Counted from the first letter of the stretch, positions 8,705 through 17,840 are shown. The stretch: DNA of 56,626 nucleotides from Gammaproteobacteria bacterium (GCA_028819495.1 JAPPLI010000063.1:1-56626); one strand, 5' to 3'. Notes: generated from the letters alone by a model not told the origin. Numbers and translations: made by a program.

Positions 8705-9442
8705 TCAGGCAGCGACGGCGGTACGCGTCGACACCAGGTGCGTACCGGTATCCGCGGCTTCGGCCGCGTCCCGGCAGTACGCGTCCGCGCCGACCGCCCT
8801 GCCGAACTCCTCGTTCAGCGGCGCGCCACCCACCATCACGATGTAATCATTCCGGATGTTCTGCGACACCAGCTCGTCGATGACGACCTTCATATAAGGC
8901 ATGGTGGTGGTGAGCAGGGCCGACATGCCGAGAATATCCGGCTTGTGCTGCTCCAGCGCGGCAAAATAATCCTCGACGCTGTTGTTGATGCCGATGTTGA
9001 CAACCTCGAAACCGGCACCCTCCATCATCATGCCCACCAGGTTCTTGCCGATGTCGTGGATATCGCCCTTGACGGTGCCGATCACCATCTTGCCGATGGG
9101 CTTGGCCCCGGTCTCCGCCAGCAACGGGCGCAACACCTCCATGCCGCCCTTCATGGCGTTGGCCGCCAGCAACACCTCCGGCACGAACAGGATGCCGTCG
9201 CGGAAATCGATGCCGACGATCTGCATGCCGCCGACCAGCGCTTCGTTCAACACCTTGTCCGCGGCCCAGCCCCGGTCCAGCAGCAGCTCCGTACCTTCGA
9301 CGATCTCATCCCGGAGGCCGTCGTACAGGTCGTCGTGCATCTGCTCCACCAGCTCGGAATCGTCGAGTTCCGACAGGACCAGTTCTTCTTCCTGGTCCTC
9401 AACCCAGTTGTCTGCCGCCGCTTCTTGTATCATCACTGTCAT
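8705..9442 (-). CDS. Corrinoid (cobalamin-binding) protein of a methyltransferase system, MtbC/MtgC-like
   Basis: Carries the methyl group on cobalt between the MttB-like enzyme and a downstream acceptor. The 245-residue protein has an N-terminal acidic extension (about residues 1-35), then the helical cap domain typical of methionine-synthase-like B12 proteins. Next is the Rossmann B12-binding domain with GDIHDIGKN (DxHxxG; the histidine is the lower axial cobalt ligand) near residue 125, then GMSALLTTTM and VMVGGAPL. Length and motif order fit MtbC/MtgC proteins. It is the first gene of the leftward methyltransferase unit and shares a 264-bp spacer with the divergent TonB-receptor gene. Confidence 0.9.
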   Translation of the reverse strand: MTVMIQEAAADNWVEDQEEELVLSELDDSELVEQMHDDLYDGLRDEIVEGTELLLDRGWAADKVLNEALVGGMQIVGIDFRDGILFVPEVLLAANAMKGGMEVLRPLLAETGAKPIGKMVIGTVKGDIHDIGKNLVGMMMEGAGFEVVNIGINNSVEDYFAALEQHKPDILGMSALLTTTMPYMKVVIDELVSQNIRNDYIVMVGGAPLNEEFGRAVGADAYCRDAAEAADTGTHLVSTRTAVAA

Positions 9443-9508
9443 GTCTCCCGGATGCCGGAAATTTCGCGCAAGTCTGAATTAGACCGGGATTTCGTGTATA
9501 TGGAAGCA

Positions 9509-9614
9509 CGACATTGTTGCATCCATATGCGACATAGTTGGTTAATTTATTGGTAAACGGGAGCCTGTTTGTCCGCTACTATCAGAGCTGCGTCTCAATC
9601 TTCCAACAATGTCG
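9509..9614. promoter_or_regulatory. Candidate operator: three CGACATWGTTG boxes
   Basis: The box CGACATTGTTG (9509-9519) is followed by CGACATAGTTGG (9530-9541), 21 bp further on, i.e. two helical turns on the same face. An inverted copy, CCAACAATGTCG, lies at 9603-9614. All lie between the divergent corrinoid-protein and TonB-receptor genes. The arrangement suggests binding of a regulator controlling both; no regulator gene is adjacent. Confidence 0.45.
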
Positions 9615-9644
9615 CATAGAATATAATAAATGTCGGTTCAGGGA

Positions 9645-9672
9645 TTGTGGTAGAATGTTCCCTTCCTATAAT
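9645..9672 (+). promoter_or_regulatory. Predicted sigma70 promoter for the TonB receptor
   Basis: The -35 TTGTGG (9645-9650), 16-bp spacer and -10 TATAAT (9667-9672) place transcription start near 9679. This leaves a short leader before the ATG at 9707. Confidence 0.5.
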
Positions 9673-9706
9673 GAGGAAATAAGGCACAAACTAAGGGGTA
9701 TAGAGC

Positions 9707-12613
9707 ATGTCCAATAACGCCGAATTCAGACGCAACAAACTCAATTACGCCATCCTGTCAGCCCTCGCCGCCACGGCGGTCAGTTCTCCCGCCAACGCAC
9801 AGATCGAAGAAATCATCGTCACCGCCACCAAGCGCGCCGAATCCACCCAGGACATCCCGGTATCGGTTTCCGCCCTGCAGGGCGAGGACCTCCAGGAACT
9901 GCGCATCAGCACCTTCGATGATTACGTCAGGTACCTGCCCAACGTGGTGACCATGGGCACCGGCCCCGGGCAGAGCGAACTCTACATCCGCGGCGCGGCA
10001 ACCGAGCAATCGAAAAATACCATCTCGGCGATCCAGGGATCGGCGCCGGCGGTGGCATTGTACGTGGATGAGATGCCGGTCGCGTTCGGAGGGCGCAACC
10101 TGGACGTTTATGCGACGGACCTCAACCGTATCGAAGTATTGCCGGGACCCCAGGGTACCCTGTTCGGCGCCAGTTCCCAGTCCGGCACGGTGCGCCTGAT
10201 CACCAATAAACCCGTGCAGGGCGAATTCCAGGCCGGCGCCAGTGTTGACGTGTCCACCACCCGTGGCGGCGACGTCAGTAACTCCCAGGAAGCCTATCTC
10301 AACGTGTCCCTGAGAGACGATCTGGCCGTGCGCATCGCTGCCTACCACGACGAGCAGGCCGGCTGGATCGACAACATCAGCAACCTTGACGGCAGCGGCA
10401 ATGTAATCCCCGGCGGTTTCGAAACCAACGATGGCGGCCTTGTCACCGTGCTTAATCGAAACACCGCCAATGTTTCGGCGGGATTCATCCATCCTGACAG
10501 CCCCGTCGAAGCCGCGGAAAACAGCGCGCTGGTCGAAGACGACTTCAACGATGCCACCTACATCGGCGGGCGCTTCAGTCTGGCCTATGAACCGACAGAC
10601 AACTTTGGCCTGCTGGTGCAGCATACCCAGCAATCCCTGGAGGCGGATGGTGTGTTCGCCTATGACCCCAACCTGGACGGCGAGAGCAGCACAACCCGCT
10701 TCACCCGCGACACCAGCGAGGACGATTTCGGCCTGACCACCCTGACCCTTAACGGACGCATCGGCATGCTGGATATGATCTACACCGTCGGTTACCTGGA
10801 CCGGGAGATGGAGGCTCTTATAGACTACACGGACTATACCGCAGGCGGCGGCTACCAGGTGTACTACCTGTGTGCCCCGGTCAGGGATTGGGGCGGCAAT
10901 GGATTCGTGGGTTATGGCGGCACGGTGGGCGTGAGCGAATGCCACGACCCGGAGGCACAGTACATCGACAATAACGACAGCAAACGCGTCACCCAGGAAT
11001 TCCGCGTCTCCATGCCGGACGACCACCGCATCCGGGTGACTGCAGGCGCGTTCTTTGATGAACAGACAACCAATGGAACGGCTTCTTTCGAGGACGCGGC
11101 TACCCAGGACGACGGTGACGGACACTGGTTGCCCCTGGCAATGATAGGCGATCAGGTGCCGGGTACGAACGCAGACCCCAACGTGCCGTTCAATCCCAGG
11201 GTCAGTTTCGTCAATGATTACACCCGCAAGACCGAGCAGATGGCACTGTTCGGCCAGCTTGATTTCGATCTCACGCCGACCGTTACCGCCAGTTTCGGCG
11301 CGCGCTGGTACGATATCGACTTCGATTTCAAGGGTAACAGCAGCTTCTCTTTCGGCTGCAAGGACTTTGACGGGATTGTCGGCAATGAAGCCGGCCCCTG
11401 CGACTCCAGTTTCGGGCGCGGCGGATTCGATGCCACCAGTCCCACCTCGGGCAACAATGTGACTGCCCGGCTGGCGGCCCTGGGTACGGGTACTCTGGAG
11501 GCGCTCTCGACTGTCAATGCCGATGCCTGCCGGCCTGACGCCCCCAGGTGTCGCGGCGGTACCGGGGATATGTTCAGTTCCAGTGCAGAGGAGGTACTGG
11601 CAGACATCCAGAACGGTTCCCTCAACGTGAGCAACCTGGACAGTGATGGCATCCTGAACGAATCCGACGTCATCTTCAGAGCTTCGCTGGACTGGAAGGT
11701 GACGGACGACATCCTGTTGTTCACCACCTTCGGCCAGGGCTTCCGCCCACCCGTTACAAACCGGAACGCCGGTAAACGTTCGAACAGGCAAACCGGTCCG
11801 TATGAGGGCTACCGTGTGCCGGCAATCGCCGTGACCGACGAGATGGATAACTACGAGTGGGGCATAAAAGCGGATCTCTTCGATAACACCTTGCGCGTAA
11901 ACGCCACCGGCTACTATTCCGAAATAGACGACCTGCAGGTATCCCGGTTCGACCCGGCCAACGTGGCCTTCCTGGTGTTCATCGAGAACGTGGGCGATGC
12001 GGAGATCCTGGGCGCGGACGGTGATTTCACCTGGGCGCCGACGGACAACCTGACCATTGCCGGCGCCTTCAGTTTCGTCGACAGCGAGATTACCAGTCTG
12101 AATCCACAGCTTGACGGCATTGCCGTGCCGGTGGGCAGTGAACTGCCGTTCACTCCGGACTTCTCCGGCAACCTGCGGGCGCGCTATGAATTCGACGTGC
12201 CTGTCATGGGCGGGGCGAATGCTTATATCTCAGGCGGCCTCAGCTACACCGGCGAGAGCAAGTCGGGCATCGCCGGCAGCGCTTTCGCCGTTGAAGACAC
12301 GCTCAAGCGCACTCACGGCGGCCGCGGTTCAGGACTCAAGATTGCCAATGAGGGCGGCGACTTTGCTGCCGGCAACTGCGGCGCCTACGATGCTCCCATC
12401 GCCTGCCCGAACGGCAGGTACGTGCAGGACGACTACGTCCTGCTGGACATGGCAGTGGGTTTCAGGAGCGATACCTGGGGCGCGGAACTGTTCGTGGACA
12501 ACGTAACGGATGAACGGGCCGAACTGCACGTCGATACACTGCAATACGTGCCCAAGGTAGTGACCAACCGCCCGCGCACCTTCGGCGTCCGGTTCTCCTA
12601 CGACTATAACTGA
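9707..12613 (+). CDS. TonB-dependent outer-membrane receptor
   Basis: A 968-residue outer-membrane active transporter. It has a signal peptide with predicted cleavage in SPANA|Q (after residue 31), then a TonB box EEIIVTATKR (34-43). The plug domain follows (QDIPVSVSALQG onward, with LPGPQGTLFGASS near residue 145), then a long 22-strand beta-barrel that ends in an aromatic-rich terminal strand (FGVRFSYDYN). The sequence type is the IIVTA receptor group common in marine gammaproteobacteria. The substrate is unknown. Its divergent position next to the corrinoid gene allows, but does not prove, uptake of cobalamin or of the methylated substrate. Confidence 0.93.
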   Translation: MSNNAEFRRNKLNYAILSALAATAVSSPANAQIEEIIVTATKRAESTQDIPVSVSALQGEDLQELRISTFDDYVRYLPNVVTMGTGPGQSELYIRGAATEQSKNTISAIQGSAPAVALYVDEMPVAFGGRNLDVYATDLNRIEVLPGPQGTLFGASSQSGTVRLITNKPVQGEFQAGASVDVSTTRGGDVSNSQEAYLNVSLRDDLAVRIAAYHDEQAGWIDNISNLDGSGNVIPGGFETNDGGLVTVLNRNTANVSAGFIHPDSPVEAAENSALVEDDFNDATYIGGRFSLAYEPTDNFGLLVQHTQQSLEADGVFAYDPNLDGESSTTRFTRDTSEDDFGLTTLTLNGRIGMLDMIYTVGYLDREMEALIDYTDYTAGGGYQVYYLCAPVRDWGGNGFVGYGGTVGVSECHDPEAQYIDNNDSKRVTQEFRVSMPDDHRIRVTAGAFFDEQTTNGTASFEDAATQDDGDGHWLPLAMIGDQVPGTNADPNVPFNPRVSFVNDYTRKTEQMALFGQLDFDLTPTVTASFGARWYDIDFDFKGNSSFSFGCKDFDGIVGNEAGPCDSSFGRGGFDATSPTSGNNVTARLAALGTGTLEALSTVNADACRPDAPRCRGGTGDMFSSSAEEVLADIQNGSLNVSNLDSDGILNESDVIFRASLDWKVTDDILLFTTFGQGFRPPVTNRNAGKRSNRQTGPYEGYRVPAIAVTDEMDNYEWGIKADLFDNTLRVNATGYYSEIDDLQVSRFDPANVAFLVFIENVGDAEILGADGDFTWAPTDNLTIAGAFSFVDSEITSLNPQLDGIAVPVGSELPFTPDFSGNLRARYEFDVPVMGGANAYISGGLSYTGESKSGIAGSAFAVEDTLKRTHGGRGSGLKIANEGGDFAAGNCGAYDAPIACPNGRYVQDDYVLLDMAVGFRSDTWGAELFVDNVTDERAELHVDTLQYVPKVVTNRPRTFGVRFSYDYN

Positions 12614-12617
12614 TGTG

Positions 12618-12652
12618 ACAGGGGAAACCCCTGGCTCAACCGGGGGTTCCCT
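12618..12652 (+). terminator. Hairpin after the TonB-receptor gene
   Basis: The inverted repeat aggggaaacccctgg / ccgggggttccct starts a few bases after the stop codon. There is no clear U tract, so it is a weak intrinsic-terminator candidate or an RNA-stability hairpin. Confidence 0.4.
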
Positions 12653-12829
12653 GAGTAATGTTGAGCGGGAACGGGTAAATCCGTCTCCCGATGCTGCAAA
12701 TCCGTCCCCGGACGCACCCCCCCCCTGTAACGGGGACGGATTTGGTTTCTGGACGCGTTTTACTGTGAGCCCATATATTTTCATGTTATGATATAAGCCA
12801 ACTTGTTCGGAATATAAGGAGGTATGCTC

Positions 12830-13168
12830 ATGGCTGCAATTATGTTTGATACCCATGCTTTCGTAAAAGAACTGACCGGAGCCGGGATGCCGGAAGCGCA
12901 GGCCGAGGTCTTGGCGCGCAACCAGGCTGCGTTGATTGATGAAAAACTGGCTACGAAGGAAGATTTGAAAAAACTGGAGTTGGCTACGAAGGAAGATTTG
13001 AAAAAACTGGAGTTGGCCACAAAGAAAGATTTAAAGGACCTTGAAGTAACTTTGAAGAGGGATTTGAATGAACTGGAGTTACGCCTGATGTATAAATTGA
13101 CACTGCGCTTCGGTTCCATGATGGTGGTTGCAATCGGCGTAATGGCGGCATTGGTCAAACTGTTGTGA
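12830..13168 (+). CDS. Small coiled-coil protein with hendecad repeats and C-terminal membrane segment (DUF1640-like)
   Basis: The start is placed at ATG 12830, seven bases after AGGAGG (12817-12822); the ATG at 12824 is too close to that site. The protein begins MFDTHAFVKEL-type (DUF1640/CCDC90-like N-terminus). It then has three 11-residue repeats LATKEDLKKLE, nearly perfect at DNA level (33-bp units), forming a coiled coil. It ends with a hydrophobic segment (FGSMMVVAIGVMAALVKLL), so it is likely anchored in the inner membrane by its tail. The function of this bacterial family is not established. The stop codon overlaps the GTG start of the next gene (GTGA), implying translational coupling. 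Confidence 0.75.
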   Translation: MAAIMFDTHAFVKELTGAGMPEAQAEVLARNQAALIDEKLATKEDLKKLELATKEDLKKLELATKKDLKDLEVTLKRDLNELELRLMYKLTLRFGSMMVVAIGVMAALVKLL

Positions 13169-15171
13169 ATCCGGGGCAACCCGGCACGTCTGAAAATCTC
13201 ACTCTTGCAAAAAAACTGATTCAAACCGCCAGGTTCGGCGACGCAATCACTTCGCTGCAACAACTGCTTGCCTCCGAACCGGAAGGTGACAACCGGACCG
13301 AGGCGCTGTACCTGCTGGCGGTCGCGCAGCGTTACGCCAACCGGCGCAGCGAGGCATTGGCGACACTGGACACCCTGCTCGCCGGCAATCCCGAACATGC
13401 CCGCGCGCACCAGGAACGCGGCCATATCTTCCTGTCCCTCAACCGCAGCGAAGACGCCGGCCCGGCCTATGCCAGGGCGGTTGAACTGAATCCCGCGCTG
13501 AAGGCCAGCCTGAATGCGCTCGTCAACCTGGAGGAACGCCTTGGCAGGGCGGAACAGGCCCAACTGTCCCGGGAACGGCTGGATTTCCTCAACCGGTTGC
13601 CGCCGGAACTGGTCAACGTCCTTGACCTGGTTCACGAGAACAAACTCTACAAAGCGGAACTGTTGTGCCGGGATTACCTGCAAAAACACAGGCACCATAT
13701 CGAGGCCATGCGCCTGCTGGCGGAAATCGGGGTCAGGATGGGTATTTACGACGATGCGGAGTTCCTGCTGGAAAGCTGTGTTGAATTCGCGCCGGACCAC
13801 GTACAGGCCCGCATCGATTACGTCAACATCCTGATCAGGAAGACCCGTTTTGAAAAAGCCTATAAACAGGCAAAGCTGCTGCTGGATCGGGAACCCGGTA
13901 ATCCGGGCTTCCAAAGCACCCTGGCAACCACACTCGTGGGCCTGGGCAGGTTCGAAGAGGGAATTGCCTTGTACCGGGAAGTATTGGAAGCCCACCCCTA
14001 CCGCACCGAACTGCACGTACAGGCAGGTCATGCCCGGAAGACCGTGGGCCAACTGGACGAGGCTATCGAGTCCTACCGCGAAGCCTACCGGCGCAGGCCG
14101 GACTACGGCGACGCCTACTGGAGTCTGGCCAACACCAAGACCTATAAATTCACGGATGAGGAGATTGACGATATCAGGCATTACGCGGATGCACCCGGCG
14201 TGGCGCCCACCGACCGGGTCAACCTGTGTTTCGCCGGCGGCAAGGCGCTGGAAGACCGCAGGGAGTACGGCGAAGCATTCGCCTGTTATGAAAAGGGCAA
14301 CGGCCTGAAGCTGCGCCAGACCGGATACAGGATCGAAAAGATGGAGGCGCGCGTGGAGGCGCAGGTTGGGACCTGTACCGGCGAATTGTTTACACGCCGG
14401 CAGGGAGTCGGGGCTGATAACCGCGACCCGATCTTCATCGTCGGACTTCCCCGCTCCGGCTCCACCTTGCTGGAACAGATACTGGCGTCCCACAGCATGG
14501 TGGACGGCACCATGGAACTGCACAACATACTGGCGCTGGCGCAGAAACTGCGCGGGCGTGAACCTGAAAAGTCGTCCCGGTATCCCGCCATCCTGCACGA
14601 ACTGGAGGAAGACTATTTCCGGCGCTTCGGGCAACAATACATCAAGGACACCAGGGTTTACCGGGGCGAAGCGCCCCTGTTCATCGACAAGATGCCGAAC
14701 AATTTCCTGCACATCGGCCTCATTCGCCTCATATTGCCCAATGCCAGGGTGATCGACGCCCGGCGCGATCCCATGGCCTGCTGTTTCAGTTGCTACAAGC
14801 AGTTGTTCGGCGAGGGGCAGGAATTCACATACGGCCTGCAGGAAGTGGGACGCTACTACCGCGCTTACGTGCGGCTGATGGAACACTGGGACAGGGTGCT
14901 GCCCGGGTTCGTCCTGCGCGTAATGCACGAGGACGTGGTCGACGACCTGGAAACCCAGGTGCGGCGCATCCTGGACTTCTGCGGCCTGCCCTTCGAGGAA
15001 GCCTGCCTCAACTTCCATGAAACCGAACGCAGCGTGCGCACGCCCAGTTCCGAGCAGGTCAGGCAACCCATCTACCGCAGCGGCCTGGAACAATGGCGCA
15101 ACTTCGAACCCTGGCTGGACCCGCTGAAAGAGGCGCTGGGACCAGAACTGACGGATTTGGGTCCGGCATGA
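13165..15171 (+). CDS. TPR-repeat sulfotransferase family protein
   Basis: The 668-residue protein has about ten TPR-like helical repeats in residues 5-400 (for example AYARAVELNPALKASLNALV) fused to a PAPS-dependent sulfotransferase domain. The 5'-phosphosulfate-binding loop is IVGLPRSGSTLLEQ near residue 423. The second conserved part (ARVIDARRDPMACCFSCYKQ) follows about 100 residues later, and an RxxGLEQWRNFEPWLDPL tail ends the domain. Such fusions are common in marine and host-associated proteobacteria; acceptors are unknown. It starts with GTG overlapping the previous stop and is followed by a paralogue at 15288. A family C palindrome begins one base after its stop. Confidence 0.88.
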   Translation: MNPGQPGTSENLTLAKKLIQTARFGDAITSLQQLLASEPEGDNRTEALYLLAVAQRYANRRSEALATLDTLLAGNPEHARAHQERGHIFLSLNRSEDAGPAYARAVELNPALKASLNALVNLEERLGRAEQAQLSRERLDFLNRLPPELVNVLDLVHENKLYKAELLCRDYLQKHRHHIEAMRLLAEIGVRMGIYDDAEFLLESCVEFAPDHVQARIDYVNILIRKTRFEKAYKQAKLLLDREPGNPGFQSTLATTLVGLGRFEEGIALYREVLEAHPYRTELHVQAGHARKTVGQLDEAIESYREAYRRRPDYGDAYWSLANTKTYKFTDEEIDDIRHYADAPGVAPTDRVNLCFAGGKALEDRREYGEAFACYEKGNGLKLRQTGYRIEKMEARVEAQVGTCTGELFTRRQGVGADNRDPIFIVGLPRSGSTLLEQILASHSMVDGTMELHNILALAQKLRGREPEKSSRYPAILHELEEDYFRRFGQQYIKDTRVYRGEAPLFIDKMPNNFLHIGLIRLILPNARVIDARRDPMACCFSCYKQLFGEGQEFTYGLQEVGRYYRAYVRLMEHWDRVLPGFVLRVMHEDVVDDLETQVRRILDFCGLPFEEACLNFHETERSVRTPSSEQVRQPIYRSGLEQWRNFEPWLDPLKEALGPELTDLGPA

Positions 15172-15284
15172 TTTAACATTGATGCACAGGATATACAGGA
15201 TAAGAATAATTTGTGCCGGAAGCTGCCTCAATGCAGACAACATTTTTTTCAAATATCCTGTCCATCCTGTATATCCATGTTAAT
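15172..15284. repeat. Palindromic repeat family C, full copy
   Basis: The left arm (tttaacattgatgcacagga...) and right arm (...tcctgtatatccatgttaa) enclose about 50 bp, the same layout as at 6774-6882. It fills the gap between the two sulfotransferase genes and ends 3 bp before the predicted start of the second. Confidence 0.75.
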
Positions 15285-15287
15285 GTT

Positions 15288-17168
15288 ATGAACAAGCCGG
15301 AACCATCTGTAATCAACGCCCTGTTCGACCTGTACCGCGCGGGCGAATACCGGACGCTGCTGGAACGGGCGCAGGCCCTGATCGAGACCTGGCCCGATGA
15401 ACCGGCGCTGCACAGCCTGGCCGGCTCGGCCTGCCTGGAGATGCAAGACTATGACTCCGCTATCCGCAGGTACCGGGCGGCGCTGGCCATCAGGCCGGAT
15501 CTGGCCAAGGTACATAACAGCCTGGGCATTGCCTGCCTGCAGTCGGGGCAACTTGAAAATGCCGCCAACAGTTTCCACAACGCGGTCAAACACGATTCAC
15601 AACTCGCCCAGGCCTGGTTCAACCTCGGCATCGTCTATGAGAACCGGAACCGGCTGGCGGAAGCTGCGGGCTACTACAAGCAAGCTACGCTCATCAACCC
15701 GGTTTATCACCAGGCATTGTGCTCACTGGCAAAGGTGTTGTGGGAATTGCGCATACCCGACCAGGTGCAAGAATACTTTGAAAAAGCGGTGGCTATTGAA
15801 GAAAATTACCTGCCCGCGCACATGGGCCTGCTGCGCTTTCTCGAGCAGAGTAACCGGCATGAGAAACTGCGGGCCGCGGTGTCCCGCGCCCGCGGGGCCC
15901 TGGGCGAACATGATGTGGTCAGGCTCTACGAGGGCATCCTGGCCGATATCGACGGCGAGTATGAGCAAGCGAGGTCTCTGCTGGAAGCATTTTCCATCAC
16001 GCCGGCGGATGCCTGGACAAGACACGGAGAGAGGACGCGCCTGGCGCGCCTGACCCTTATCTGTGACAGGCTGGATGACACTGCCGCGGCAACTCGCTAC
16101 GCCCGGGATGCCAATGAACTGTCCCGGGAACAGAGCGAGGCCAGGGGCATCGACAAGTCGAGCTTCCTGCAAACCGTGGAAAACCGGCGACGGTATTTCA
16201 TTGCTGACAACATCAACCAATGGCGGGATTTAACCCCTTCCAACCCGTCATTCCGGCGAAAGCCGGAATCCAGTGAGACAACGGGTCGCCCTGCGGGCGA
16301 CACAGAATCTCACTGGATGCCGGGTCAAGCCCGGCATGACGAACAGGATATCAGGGGTCAGAGTAAGAATTTCGCCAGAAATTTTACTCTGACCCCAGGT
16401 ATCGATAACCCCGTCTTCATCATCGGCTTCCCCCGCTCCGGGACCACCTTGCTTGATACCCTGCTCAGGGGACACCCGTCTATCCGGTTAGCTGAAGAAG
16501 CCGACGCCGTGCCCGCGCTGGTCAACCGGCTCTCGGGACAATCGGATGAACGCCTGGAAACACTGGCAAACCTGCAGGACCGGGATGTGCAAGACCTCAG
16601 GAGAACCTATTTCGACGCGCTGGCGCGCCATGCAAAACCGGACGACGGCGTCCTGCCGATCGACCGGTTCGCCCTCAACACCGTTTATGCCGGCGAAATT
16701 TACCGGATATTTCCCCAGGCCAGGTTCATACTACTGCTGCGCCACCCGGCGGACTGCGTGTTGAGCTGCTTTATGCAGACCTTTTACGAGACCCCGGCAA
16801 ACGCCAGCTTCTTCACCCTTGAGGACAGCGCCCACCTGTATGACCGGGTCTTCGGCCTGTGGCGGCAGTACACCGGCCTGCTGCCACTGAACGTGCTCCA
16901 GGTGAAGTACGAAGACCTCGTCGCGGATGCGGAAACAACCAGCCGGCGGATCCTGGATTTCCTGGACATGCCCTGGCATCCCGGCATCCTGGAACACGAA
17001 CGCAGCGCCCGGGACCGGCCCCTGATCGGCACCGCGAGTTACAACCAGGTGACCCGGCCACTGTATACCGAAGCCCGGGGCCGCTGGCGCCGCTACCGCG
17101 CCGAAATGAAGCCCGTACTGCCGGCGCTGGAACACTGGATCAGTTATTTCGGGTATCAGGCCCCGTGA
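15288..17168 (+). CDS. TPR-repeat sulfotransferase family protein carrying an in-frame palindromic insertion
   Basis: The start is set at ATG 15288 (MNKPEPS), because the longer GTG-started frame from 15213 only adds translated repeat sequence. Residues 1-310 are TPR-like repeats. The sulfotransferase loop IIGFPRSGTTLLDTLL lies near residue 375, and RFILLLRHPADCVLSCF follows. Residues about 320-370 (SFRRKPESS ... RHDE ... NFARNFTLTP) are the translation of a family B repeat followed directly by a 43-bp family A repeat, i.e. non-protein-derived sequence kept in frame in the linker just before the catalytic domain. The gene is otherwise intact. The substrate is unknown. Confidence 0.85.
   Translation: MNKPEPSVINALFDLYRAGEYRTLLERAQALIETWPDEPALHSLAGSACLEMQDYDSAIRRYRAALAIRPDLAKVHNSLGIACLQSGQLENAANSFHNAVKHDSQLAQAWFNLGIVYENRNRLAEAAGYYKQATLINPVYHQALCSLAKVLWELRIPDQVQEYFEKAVAIEENYLPAHMGLLRFLEQSNRHEKLRAAVSRARGALGEHDVVRLYEGILADIDGEYEQARSLLEAFSITPADAWTRHGERTRLARLTLICDRLDDTAAATRYARDANELSREQSEARGIDKSSFLQTVENRRRYFIADNINQWRDLTPSNPSFRRKPESSETTGRPAGDTESHWMPGQARHDEQDIRGQSKNFARNFTLTPGIDNPVFIIGFPRSGTTLLDTLLRGHPSIRLAEEADAVPALVNRLSGQSDERLETLANLQDRDVQDLRRTYFDALARHAKPDDGVLPIDRFALNTVYAGEIYRIFPQARFILLLRHPADCVLSCFMQTFYETPANASFFTLEDSAHLYDRVFGLWRQYTGLLPLNVLQVKYEDLVADAETTSRRILDFLDMPWHPGILEHERSARDRPLIGTASYNQVTRPLYTEARGRWRRYRAEMKPVLPALEHWISYFGYQAP
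16245..16396. repeat. Intragenic family B + family A repeat pair
   Basis: 16245-16341 is a family B element (ccgtcattccggcgaaagcc ... cggcatgacg) and 16354-16396 is a 43-bp family A element (ggggtcagagtaagaatt ... attttactctgacccc). The latter is identical to the intergenic copy at 33176-33218. Both lie inside the sulfotransferase reading frame without breaking it. Confidence 0.85.
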
Positions 17169-17240
17169 AAGGTACTGGAAAAGGTACAGTATTTTCCAAT
17201 ACTGGAATGAGCCTGCAGGGTGGCGTTGTGTTTCCCGGAA

Positions 17241-17591
17241 TTACTTCACAGAAGAAGCATACAAACAGGCATCAAGTATACCGAGAACCTCTTCAAGAAC
17301 AGGTTGAGACGCTTTTTCAACGAATTTTGCACGCCGGCTTGCATAATCTACGGATTTGACCTGTTCTGCCACGATGTATCCTGATACGGACGATGCATTG
17401 GGGATTTCCACGTGAAAGGGAATATTCCTGTACGTGCTGGTTACGGGGCAGACTATCGCAAGACCGGTATGGCGGTTGAATAAAGTATTACTTACAACCA
17501 GGGCCGGGCGGCGTCCTTTTTGTTCGTGTCCACTTTGCGGGTCGAACGTCAGGATTACAAAATCTCCTTTTTTGGGAATATAGGCGGGCAT
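17241..17591 (-). CDS. mazF: MazF/PemK-family mRNA interferase toxin
   Basis: An RNA endoribonuclease of the MazF fold. The 116-residue protein has the typical order of motifs: KGDFVILTFDPQSGHEQKGRRPALVVS near residues 7-33 (the QxGxE-type segment before RPALV), AIVCPVTST (45-53), then the IVAEQVKSVD strand. Its ATG at 17591 directly abuts the antitoxin stop codon at 17592, the usual antitoxin-toxin arrangement. Likely autoregulated by the MazE-MazF complex. Confidence 0.9.
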   Translation of the reverse strand: MPAYIPKKGDFVILTFDPQSGHEQKGRRPALVVSNTLFNRHTGLAIVCPVTSTYRNIPFHVEIPNASSVSGYIVAEQVKSVDYASRRAKFVEKASQPVLEEVLGILDACLYASSVK

Positions 17592-17840
17592 TTACCATAT
17601 TTCCTTTCCGACCGGCGCACCCCAGTCTGTTTCCTCAGGCTGATAGTCTTCCGGCATTCCGGCAACCAGTTCCTTCAAATCATAGCGACCGCGTATTTTG
17701 GTTACAGGCTCTACAATAATTTGACCCTTGCGGACTGAAACTTTCACTTCATCGCCCACCTTCATTTGGACTTCATGCAGAAGATTCCTGGGAAACCGAA
17801 GCCCCTGGCTGTTACCCCATTTCTGTATTCTGGTCAGCAT
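17592..17840 (-). CDS. mazE: MazE-family antitoxin (AbrB/SpoVT DNA-binding domain)
   Basis: The 82-residue protein has the swapped-hairpin AbrB N-terminus (IQKWGNSQGLRFPRNLLHE, residues 5-23, and VGDEVKVSVRKGQIIVEPV). Its acidic C-terminal tail (EDYQPEETDWGAPVGKEIW) is the part that in MazE wraps around MazF. The upstream region contains two copies of ggctatac about 12 bp apart, which could be an autoregulatory operator. Confidence 0.9.
   Translation of the reverse strand: MLTRIQKWGNSQGLRFPRNLLHEVQMKVGDEVKVSVRKGQIIVEPVTKIRGRYDLKELVAGMPEDYQPEETDWGAPVGKEIW

Noticed and set aside
12781..15252. 823-codon minus-strand frame opposite the TPR-sulfotransferase
   Set aside because: Shadow of the third codon position in a GC-rich gene; no recognisable domain, and it spans two real plus-strand genes.
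15213..15287. GTG-started N-terminal extension of the second sulfotransferase
   Set aside because: These 25 codons are translated from a palindromic repeat; the ATG at 15288 begins the conserved TPR region.
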